Shown: piece after piece, positions 1 through 4,714 of the stretch
How positions within the stretch are numbered: position 1 is the stretch's first letter
Layout: every line of letters begins with the position of its first letter
From: an uncultured Pseudomonadota bacterium
GTDB taxonomy: Bacteria > Pseudomonadota > Gammaproteobacteria > Steroidobacterales > Steroidobacteraceae
Assembly (NCBI GenBank): GCA_903910215.1
Contig: CAIVYV010000095.1
Coordinates: 1-5,136 of the forward strand
Length of the DNA: 5,136 bases
Reading direction: 5' to 3'
Made by a program: the position numbers and the translations under genes
Notes under the pieces: generated by a model
The model's database searches: none
Told to the model about the DNA's origin: nothing
Seen by the model: the letters and a program-made list of their open reading frames with translations, nothing else

Positions 1-34
1 AAGTGCATCCATTTCGAAGCGAACAACATCGTTG

Positions 35-50
35 TGGCACAGCCGTTGCT
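35..50 (+). promoter_or_regulatory. Sigma-54 (RpoN) -24/-12 promoter of the flgBCD operon
   Basis: TGGCAC at 35-40 and TTGCT at 46-50 are separated by five bases, which matches the sigma-54 consensus TGGCAC-N5-TTGC in both elements. The GG at 36-37 and GC at 48-49 have the required spacing. Transcription is predicted to begin near base 61, giving a leader of about 30 bases before the flgB start at 92. Known context: in Pseudomonas, Vibrio and Legionella, early/middle flagellar genes including flgB are transcribed by RpoN with an enhancer-binding protein such as FleQ or FlrC. Enhancer sites are not recognisable here and may lie outside the window. Confidence 0.85.
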
Positions 51-78
51 GAATTCCATCCGAGGCCATTTTTTTGGC

Positions 79-83
79 GGAGG
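79..83 (+). promoter_or_regulatory. Ribosome binding site that sets the flgB start
   Basis: GGAGG lies 8 bases before ATG at 92. A longer frame could begin at TTG 74, but that would place the Shine-Dalgarno inside the coding sequence and add six residues not typical of FlgB. This supports the start at 92. Confidence 0.8.
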
Positions 84-91
84 TTCCAGCG

Positions 92-520
92 ATGTTCGAT
101 CTTGATGCTCATCTGCGACTGCATACCGAGTCGCTCAAGCTCAGCGCGAAGCGCAGTGAGGTGCTCGCGCGCAACCTAGCCAATGCCGAGACCCCGAATT
201 ACAAGGCGGTCGATTTCGACTTTCAACAGGCGCTCGCCGCCGCGACGGGCGCAGATCGCTCCATCTCGGGTGCTGCGTTGCGTTTGGCAACGACGCGTAG
301 CGGCCACACGGGTGGATCCGCTTCAGCAGCCGACTCACCCGTCGATGCCTCGCTCGCGCTTAACGAGCGTGAAGTGCGCATGCCGTCGCTCGATGGCAAT
401 ACGGTCGATGTGCAAATGGAGCAGGCTGCCTTTGCGCAAAACGCGGTTCGCTATCAAGCGTCGCTGAACTTCGTGAACTCACAGCTGCGCGGTCTGATGA
501 CCGCGATCACGGGGCAATAA
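92..520 (+). CDS. flgB: Flagellar basal-body proximal rod protein FlgB
   Basis: FlgB is a proximal rod subunit of the flagellar basal body. It is exported by the flagellar type III system and assembles in the periplasm onto the FliE/MS-ring base. The 142-residue length is normal for the family. The N-terminal rod signature is seen around residues 23-38 (ARNLANAETPNY, with the Asn-Ala-x-Thr-Pro-x-Tyr pattern). The C-terminal rod helix begins near residue 99 with SLDGNTVDVQME and continues through NAVRYQASL to the end, a classical FlgB feature. The middle (about 50-95) is Ala/Gly/Ser rich, as in other rod proteins. No signal peptide is seen, as expected for type III export. The start at ATG 92 is chosen because of the GGAGG at 79-83. 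It is the first gene of the operon behind the sigma-54 promoter, and flgC starts 2 bases after its stop. Confidence 0.96.
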   Translation: MFDLDAHLRLHTESLKLSAKRSEVLARNLANAETPNYKAVDFDFQQALAAATGADRSISGAALRLATTRSGHTGGSASAADSPVDASLALNEREVRMPSLDGNTVDVQMEQAAFAQNAVRYQASLNFVNSQLRGLMTAITGQ

Positions 521-522
521 TC

Positions 523-936
523 ATGGCTAGCCTCAAGATTTTTGATATCGCAGGCTCCGGGATGGCGGCCGAGTCCGTCCGTCTGAATACCGTCGCGAGC
601 AATATCGCCAACGCGAACAGCGTCGCCTCGAGTGCCGACAAGGTCTATAAGCCGCGCCAAGTGGTTTTTGAGGAAGTGCGTCGTCAGACGCGCGAAGTCG
701 AGGCGGCCTCAGCGGTGCGCGTCAAAGACGTGGTCGAAGCCGATGTCGAAGCGCTGATGCGTTACGAGCCTGGCAACCCGATGGCCGACGCCAATGGTTA
801 TGTCTACGCGCCGAATATCAGTGCCGTCGATCAGATGGTCGACATGATTGCTGCGTCGCGTTCTTACCAGAACAACATCGAGGTCATGAACACCTCGCGT
901 GAGCTGATGCTCGCCACCTTGCGCCTCGGACAGTAA
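523..936 (+). CDS. flgC: Flagellar basal-body proximal rod protein FlgC
   Basis: FlgC is the second proximal rod subunit, polymerising with FlgB, FlgF and FlgG to form the driveshaft through the periplasm. At 137 residues it has the expected length. The N-terminal helix with SNIANANS (residues 26-33) is the rod/hook family signature. NPMADANGYVY at 85-95 followed by PNI is the hallmark FlgC motif. The C-terminal helix, about 101-135, contains SYQNNIEVMNTSRELM, also diagnostic. The gene starts two bases after the flgB stop, with a GGGG stretch at 511-514 serving as a plausible ribosome site, so translation is probably coupled to flgB. It shares the sigma-54 promoter at 35-50. No anomaly is visible in this gene. 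Confidence 0.97.
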   Translation: MASLKIFDIAGSGMAAESVRLNTVASNIANANSVASSADKVYKPRQVVFEEVRRQTREVEAASAVRVKDVVEADVEALMRYEPGNPMADANGYVYAPNISAVDQMVDMIAASRSYQNNIEVMNTSRELMLATLRLGQ

Positions 937-940
937 CGCC

Positions 941-1600
941 ATGAGCACACTTGATGCCATCAATGCGAGCCAACCTGCCAATGCCGCGACCTCCAAAGGC
1001 GCGCTGGAGCAGTTTGGTTCCGATCAGTTTCTCACCTTGATGCTCGCGCAGTTGCGCAATCAAGACCCGATGAAACCTTTGGAGCCGACCGAGTTCATTG
1101 GGCAACTCGCGCAATTCACCACCGTGAGTGGCATTCGCGAGATGCAGGACTCGATGAGTTCGATGGTCGATTCACTGAGATCGTCGCAGGCGCTCTCGGG
1201 TGCGCAGATAGTCGGTCGCGATGTCTTGGCAGAGGGCTCCATCGCCAAATTCGATGGCGCTCGCGCTATCGAAGGTGCGGTGGAGTTGCCTGAGGGCGTG
1301 CGCGAGGCGAGTGTGATCGTGCGCGAGGCGAGTGGCGCTTTGATCGCTCGCGTGCCGGTTTCGCCTGCAACTGGGATGCAGTCGTTCAGCTGGTCGGGTG
1401 CGCGTTTAGACGGCACTGCGGCAGCGCCCGGCGCCTATCAGATGGAGTTGATCGCCAACGTAGGCGGTCGCAATCAGTCGATGGAGGTCATGCTGCGTAG
1501 CCGCGTCAATAGCGTGACTCTAGATACCAATGGACGCGGCTTGACCCTCAATACGCCGAACGGATCGCTGTTACTCAGCGATGTGCGGCAAGTGATGTAA
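941..1600 (+). CDS. flgD: Flagellar hook-capping (scaffolding) protein FlgD
   Basis: FlgD caps the growing hook and allows FlgE subunits to assemble; it is lost from the finished structure. The N-terminal FlgD domain (about residues 22-72) contains the family core FLTLMLAQLRNQDPMKPLEP followed by TEFIGQLAQFTTV. The middle part, about 110-180, is an Ig-like domain recognisable by FSWSGARLDG and then PGAYQMEL. The flanking segments (about 85-105 and 187-219) correspond to the Tudor-like domain. Length 219 is normal. It starts 4 bases after flgC with no strong Shine-Dalgarno, so coupling to flgC is likely. Residues 120-131 carry a small internal duplication (VREAS-VI-VREAS). In a normal operon flgE would follow. 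Here only its beginning does, so the partner of FlgD is not encoded intact in this window. Confidence 0.97.
   Translation: MSTLDAINASQPANAATSKGALEQFGSDQFLTLMLAQLRNQDPMKPLEPTEFIGQLAQFTTVSGIREMQDSMSSMVDSLRSSQALSGAQIVGRDVLAEGSIAKFDGARAIEGAVELPEGVREASVIVREASGALIARVPVSPATGMQSFSWSGARLDGTAAAPGAYQMELIANVGGRNQSMEVMLRSRVNSVTLDTNGRGLTLNTPNGSLLLSDVRQVM
1297..1334 (+). repeat. 17-bp exact direct repeat, period 21, inside flgD
   Basis: The 17 bases at 1297-1313 (CGTGCGCGAGGCGAGTG) recur exactly at 1318-1334. The period of 21 bases keeps the reading frame and gives VREAS-VI-VREAS at FlgD residues 120-131, in the Ig-like domain. It is most simply a small slippage or duplication within the gene; nothing suggests a mobile or regulatory role. 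Confidence 0.8.
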
Positions 1601-1604
1601 TTTC

Positions 1605-1610
1605 GGAGGA
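1605..1610 (+). promoter_or_regulatory. Strong ribosome binding site of the flgE'-'motD frame
   Basis: GGAGGA at 1605-1610 lies 7 bases before ATG 1618 and is the strongest Shine-Dalgarno in the window. It belongs to flgE, whose product is needed in high copy. In this arrangement it drives the chimeric frame. An earlier ATG at 1611 is out of frame and too close to the site, so 1618 is the start. Confidence 0.8.
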
Positions 1611-1617
1611 ATGAATC

Positions 1618-1704
1618 ATGAGCTTTAACATTGCCATCAGCGGTTTGAACGCAGCGCAGACGGATCTGTCTACGACGGCAAACAACATTGCGAATGCGAG
1701 CACT
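1618..1704 (+). pseudogene. flgE: 5' fragment of flagellar hook gene flgE (first 29 codons)
   Basis: Residues 1-29 read MSFNIAISGLNAAQTDLSTT then ANNIANAST. This is the highly conserved N-terminal D0 segment of the hook protein FlgE (flagella basal-body rod domain family). The position right after flgD and the strong GGAGGA support flgE. Full FlgE proteins have about 400 or more residues and continue after AST with a TGFK/TGYK-like segment and the D1/D2 domains. None of that is present here: after Thr29 the frame becomes motD. It is therefore only the start of the gene, cut by deletion, rearrangement or a mis-join. Confidence 0.9.
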
Positions 1705-2502
1705 TTGCTGCTGGCTTTCTTTGTTGTGATGTACAGCGTGAGCAGTCTGAACACGGGTAAATACCGCGTGATGTCCGAGGCGTTGATGGCCGCGTTCCGC
1801 GGTGAGCCGCAACGCGATATGCCGATCACGGTTGAGGTTCGTGAAGGTATACCAACGACCGATCTCGTCACCATGCCCGAAAGCGAGTCGCAAGCTGGCG
1901 CGCCGCCCTCGCCAGGACGAGCCACTCGCGGGATGTCGTCGCAGCAGACACTGGATCTGTCGACCCTGGCCAACCGCATGGCACAAGCGATGGCTAAATT
2001 GGTGATGGTCGACAAAGTCATCATTCGGCAGCACAAGGATTGGCTGGAAGTCGAAATCCAAAATGATGTGCTATTTCCCTCAGGCTCGGCGATGTTATCC
2101 CCGGAAGCCGTATCACTTATGAAGACGGTGGGTGCGGCTCTCGCCGACATCAACAACCCGATTTTTATCGAAGGGCATACCGACAACGTTCCGATCAACA
2201 CAGCGCAGTATCCGAGCAACTGGGAGTTATCTGCCGCGCGCGCCGCGTCGGTATTGAAGCTGCTCGGCGATAATGGCGTCGCGCCGACGCAAATGACAGT
2301 GCTCGGTTACGGCGAGCAGCGCCCCTTGCAATCGAACGAAACGGCTGAGGGCCGTGCTGCAAATCGCAGAGTCATACTCGCGATTCTGGAGCCCGAGAGA
2401 TTGCGTCGCGGGCTTTATTCCATCGCGCCGTCGAGTGCGCCACGCCCGACTTCGCCTCGAGTCGAGGCGCAGCTCAATGCCGTTAGTCCGGCGGCACCAT
2501 GA
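1618..2502 (+). CDS. Chimeric frame: FlgE N-terminus fused to MotD (MotB-type stator) lacking its own N-terminus
   Basis: The 294-residue frame has two origins. Residues 1-29 are FlgE. From residue 30 it is MotD: LLLAFFVVMYSVSSLNTGKYRV is the rest of the single membrane helix and the following plug/linker start. A variable linker follows at about 60-140, then an OmpA/MotB peptidoglycan-binding domain at about 145-258 with FPSGSAMLSPEA, IEGHTDNVPI, YPSNWELSAAR and GYGEQRP. Asp189 and Arg208 lie where OmpA-like domains bind diaminopimelate. Normal MotD begins with a basic cytoplasmic segment and a W-x-x-x-YADF(I/M)T stretch whose Asp carries protons; this is missing, so stator function is not expected. 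Total length is about that of intact MotD (about 300), so the defect is easily missed. The last codon overlaps the DUF2802 start (ATGA). It may be a deletion scar, an assembly chimera or, less likely, a new protein. Confidence 0.88.
   Translation: MSFNIAISGLNAAQTDLSTTANNIANASTLLLAFFVVMYSVSSLNTGKYRVMSEALMAAFRGEPQRDMPITVEVREGIPTTDLVTMPESESQAGAPPSPGRATRGMSSQQTLDLSTLANRMAQAMAKLVMVDKVIIRQHKDWLEVEIQNDVLFPSGSAMLSPEAVSLMKTVGAALADINNPIFIEGHTDNVPINTAQYPSNWELSAARAASVLKLLGDNGVAPTQMTVLGYGEQRPLQSNETAEGRAANRRVILAILEPERLRRGLYSIAPSSAPRPTSPRVEAQLNAVSPAAP
1699..1707 (+). other. In-frame junction between flgE and motD sequence
   Basis: The switch falls around codons 28-30 (Ser-Thr-Leu, 1699-1707). The FlgE family normally continues AST-TGF/Y, and the MotD family normally reads ADFIT-LLLAFF. 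The Thr codon at 1702-1704 fits both parents, so the exact break lies within a few bases and a microhomology of perhaps 3-5 bases (such as CACT at 1701-1704) is possible. No insertion-sequence end, attachment site, tRNA or longer repeat is visible on either side. The parental sequences are not in the window, so the microhomology is inferred. Confidence 0.75.
2453..2469. repeat. Short perfect inverted repeat (hairpin) near the 3' end of motD
   Basis: CGCCTCGA at 2453-2460 and TCGAGGCG at 2462-2469 are exact reverse complements around a single G; as RNA this would be a 7-bp stem with a 3-base loop. It lies in codons for the variable tail of MotD, 31 bases before the stop triplet. No T-run follows, so it is not an intrinsic terminator. 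It could be a minor RNA structure or chance in GC-rich DNA. Confidence 0.5.
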
Positions 2503-2861
2503 TGACGACCCTCTGGTTACTGTTGCTAACCATCCTATCGATCGGTGGGGTTTCGGGCTTTATGCTGTTCTGGCGCGGTAACGCTCGCGTTCTGCATGAT
2601 TTGCAACAGCGCATGCACACCCAGTCTGAGCAATTGCTGGCGTTGCGGGCGCGTGTCGAGCGCCTCGAAGTGGAGATGCGTGCCGTGCTAGATCGCACTC
2701 GCCAGGTTACTCCGCCGCCCGCCGTTGCGCCGCTCGGAGCCGAGCTCGCACCGCGACTTGCGGCTGCCGGTGCTAGTACTGACGAGTTGATTCGCGCCTG
2801 CGGTATGACGGAAGACGAAGCAGAGCTCGTGATGCGGCTGCACGGACGGGGTGAGGCGTGA
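2499..2861 (+). CDS. DUF2802 family membrane-anchored coiled-coil protein
   Basis: This 120-residue protein has no firmly assigned function. Residues about 4-25 form one hydrophobic membrane helix (TLWLLLLTILSIGGVSGFML). Residues about 28-68 are a charged amphipathic helix, probably a coiled coil (for example LLALRARVERLEVEMRAVLD), and 70-80 is a Pro-rich hinge. The C-terminal segment from about 82 (APRLAAAGASTDELIRACGM then TEDEAELVMRLHG) is the conserved DUF2802 core and looks like a helix-turn-helix. DUF2802 genes usually end the cheA-cheB-motC-motD-parA-cheW clusters of polarly flagellated gammaproteobacteria, so a motility link is reasonable. Its start overlaps the motD stop as ATGA, which implies coupled translation; a second in-frame ATG at 2502 is an equally possible start. 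There is no clear Shine-Dalgarno of its own. Confidence 0.85.
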   Translation: MMTTLWLLLLTILSIGGVSGFMLFWRGNARVLHDLQQRMHTQSEQLLALRARVERLEVEMRAVLDRTRQVTPPPAVAPLGAELAPRLAAAGASTDELIRACGMTEDEAELVMRLHGRGEA

Positions 2862-3715
2862 CACAGCGCGGTTACGAATTTGTCGATCGAATAAAACGGC
2901 AAGTCGATCAAGGTGGTCTTGAGATCGCCTGTTTCCCTGAGGTGGCCAACGAACTCATTCGTCATCTCGATAGCGAGTTTGTTTCCGTCAATGATATCGC
3001 GCGTATCGTGACTCACGAGGCGGCGCTCGCTATCCGGGTGATCGGTATGGCGAACTCGGCTGCCTATCGTTCGGGTGGTCGGACGATCACCGACGTACGT
3101 AGCGCCATCACCCGTATCGGTCTACGCGCATTGCGCGGTGTGATTTTTGCGTTTGCGGTGATGCAGATCCGCGCTGCACAACAACTGCGGCCCGTTCAGT
3201 ACCGAATCGGCGACGTGTGGCAGCGCAGCACTGTCGTTGCGACGTTTTCGCATCTGCTCGCGAGCGAACTACGTGTAGAGAATCGCCAACTCGATCCGGA
3301 GCTCGCGATGCTTGGCGGCTTGATGCACGGTGTCGGTAAGATCTACATCCTCGCCGAATCCGCGCTTTATCCGGAGTTGGCTGAGGACGGCGCGCTACTG
3401 GATGACATCGTGCGGGCATGGCATGCGCCCGCAGCCGGAAAGCTGCTCGAGCAGTGGGGTCTCGGCGCGCAAGTTACGGAGGCCGTCAGTGAACACGATG
3501 CGGCGGACGAGGCATTGCGTAATCAAGCGACGCTCGCCGATCTGCTGCATGCAGCGATGATCTTCGCGGAGTTGCGCGGTGAACCTACTGAGCTGGCTCG
3601 GCAACTGGCGGCGTCGCGCGCTTGCCAGAGACTCGGTCTGTATCGCTTGGATCTGCCGTACCTGTTGCAACAGATCGCCGGGGACGCGGGCTCGCTCGAT
3701 CGCGTGCTGCTCTAG
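2858..3715 (+). CDS. HDOD domain signalling protein
   Basis: The 285-residue protein is filled by an HDOD domain from about residue 20 to 215. This is a helical fold related to HD phosphohydrolases but generally without catalysis, found in bacterial signalling including motility and cyclic-di-GMP output. Seen features: FPEVANELI at 26-34; VNDIARIVTHEAALAIRVIG at 44-63 with MANSAAY following (the characteristic L-x-x-x-NSA-x-Y region); ITRIGLRALRGVIF at 84-97; and LGGLMHGVGK at 152-161, where the HD motif of the parent family reads His157-Gly158. The usual metal site is therefore incomplete. There is no receiver, GGDEF or EAL domain. The GTG start at 2858 is the first possible start after an in-frame stop at 2852 and overlaps the DUF2802 stop as GTGA, so the two genes are co-translated. 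Its exact target is unknown. Confidence 0.88.
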   Translation: MTQRGYEFVDRIKRQVDQGGLEIACFPEVANELIRHLDSEFVSVNDIARIVTHEAALAIRVIGMANSAAYRSGGRTITDVRSAITRIGLRALRGVIFAFAVMQIRAAQQLRPVQYRIGDVWQRSTVVATFSHLLASELRVENRQLDPELAMLGGLMHGVGKIYILAESALYPELAEDGALLDDIVRAWHAPAAGKLLEQWGLGAQVTEAVSEHDAADEALRNQATLADLLHAAMIFAELRGEPTELARQLAASRACQRLGLYRLDLPYLLQQIAGDAGSLDRVLL

Positions 3716-3727
3716 AGGCGGTTTGGC

Positions 3728-3733
3728 TAGAAT
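3728..3733 (+). promoter_or_regulatory. Possible sigma-70 -10 box for the L,D-transpeptidase gene
   Basis: TAGAAT at 3728-3733 differs from TATAAT at one position and lies in the 24-base gap between the HDOD stop and ATG 3740. The region 17 bases upstream (3705-3710, TGCTGC) is a poor -35 box. Initiation would fall at about 3739-3741, at or beside the start codon, so the message might be leaderless. No Shine-Dalgarno is seen at a suitable distance before 3740, which agrees with this. Confidence 0.4.
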
Positions 3734-3739
3734 AGCGCC

Positions 3740-4714
3740 ATGCTGCGACTTGGCTGGTTTTTGCTCTGTACGTTTGGTTTCCTCGGGGTCGCTCAGGCGA
3801 ACGAGTATCCTCTGCGTGAGGATGGGGCCGACATCTTTGGGCAAGTCGAGCGCATTCGCACGCGCTACGAAGACACGTTGATCCAGATCGCCCGGCGCTA
3901 CAGCCTAGGCTATGAGGAGTTGCTGCGCGTCAATCAGGGCGTCGATCCGTGGTTGCCGGGTGAAGGGACCGAGGTACTCATCCCCGGGCAGCGCTTATTA
4001 CCGCCGGGTGAGCGCGAGGGAATCGTAGTCAACCTGCCGGAGCATCGTCTCTACTATTTTCCGAAGCCCAAGAAGGACGAGCCTGCCACCGTGCTGACCT
4101 ATCCGGTGAGCGTCGGCAAGATGGATTGGCGTACACCGATCGGTTCTACCAAAATCGTCAGCAAACAAAAAAATCCAAGCTGGACTCCGCCCAAATCGGT
4201 GCATGAAGAGCGTCGTCGCTTGGGCGAGCCGCCATTACCGTCTGTCGTTCCGCCCGGTCGCGACAACCCATTGGGTGCCCATGCCATGCGCCTTGCGATC
4301 CCGGGTGGCGCCTATCTCATTCATGGCACCAACAATCCGGATGCCGTGGGTATGGCGGTGACTCACGGGTGCTTGCGCATGTACCCCGAAGACATTGCGA
4401 CCCTGTTTGACCGAGTGCCAGTCGGAACGAAGGTCACGTTGATCGACGAGCCAGTCAAGATGACCAAGATCGATGGCGAGGTTTGGCTCGAAGTGCATCC
4501 GCCGATCGACGATCAGGGTCGCGCGATGGCGGTGTCGCTCGAACTGTTTGAGGCAAGGCTCGATGCGCTGCTCGGTGAGTCGGAGGTCGTGATCAATTGG
4601 GATATCGCACTGGAAGCACTGCGCGATGCGCGTGGCATCCCGGTGATGATCGGGCTGGAGTTGCTGCCCGAGGAATCAAACCAAGGCGACGTGGTGCCCC
4701 CCGTCAACGGGTAA
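3740..4714 (+). CDS. Secreted L,D-transpeptidase with LysM and YkuD domains
   Basis: The enzyme likely cross-links peptidoglycan stems or attaches protein to them in the periplasm (ErfK/YbiS/YcfS/YnhG group). Residues 1-20 are a signal peptide: a basic start (MLRLGW), a hydrophobic core, and AQA before Asn21 as a type I cleavage site; no lipobox Cys is seen. A LysM-like module occupies about 38-86 (YEDTLIQIARRYSLGYEELL, then VNQGVDPWLPG and VLIPG). The YkuD catalytic domain spans about 93-236: IVVNLPEHRLYYF at 95-107, TPIGSTKI at 132-139, the NPSWTPP motif at 145-151, His195-Gly196 in YLIHGTNNP, and the active-site stretch THGCLRM at 208-214 with Cys211 as nucleophile, His209 and Arg213. All catalytic residues are present. 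A C-terminal extension of about 85 residues follows, as in other gammaproteobacterial members. The signal peptide fixes the start. The last 39 bases overlap the convergent dehydrogenase gene. Confidence 0.93.
   Translation: MLRLGWFLLCTFGFLGVAQANEYPLREDGADIFGQVERIRTRYEDTLIQIARRYSLGYEELLRVNQGVDPWLPGEGTEVLIPGQRLLPPGEREGIVVNLPEHRLYYFPKPKKDEPATVLTYPVSVGKMDWRTPIGSTKIVSKQKNPSWTPPKSVHEERRRLGEPPLPSVVPPGRDNPLGAHAMRLAIPGGAYLIHGTNNPDAVGMAVTHGCLRMYPEDIATLFDRVPVGTKVTLIDEPVKMTKIDGEVWLEVHPPIDDQGRAMAVSLELFEARLDALLGESEVVINWDIALEALRDARGIPVMIGLELLPEESNQGDVVPPVNG

Noticed and set aside
1..69. Minus-strand open frame starting at ATG 69-67 and running off the left edge, as a divergent gene
   Set aside because: Only 23 codons are visible, there is no Shine-Dalgarno ahead of it, the peptide resembles no family I know, and it would lie over the sigma-54 promoter.
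74..91. TTG 74 as the flgB start
   Set aside because: It puts GGAGG inside the coding sequence and adds residues not found in FlgB; ATG 92 has proper spacing.
1..102. Plus-strand open frame from the left edge to TGA at 103-105, as the tail of an upstream gene
   Set aside because: It is 34 codons without recognisable motifs, and it would run through the promoter, the ribosome site and the flgB start. Chance openness in GC-rich DNA is enough to explain it.
1575..2219. Long minus-strand open frames opposite the chimera (up to 214 codons)
   Set aside because: They are shadows of the plus-strand motD reading frame, with no recognisable domains and no ribosome sites.
2453..2469. Inverted repeat as an intrinsic terminator after motD
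   Set aside because: It lies inside the coding sequence, lacks a following T-run, and the next gene overlaps motD.
4166..4173. Run of seven A bases in the transpeptidase gene as a programmed frameshift or slippage site
   Set aside because: The zero frame continues through the complete catalytic domain, and the run encodes the ordinary Lys-Asn before the conserved PSWTPP motif; no alternative frame product is evident.
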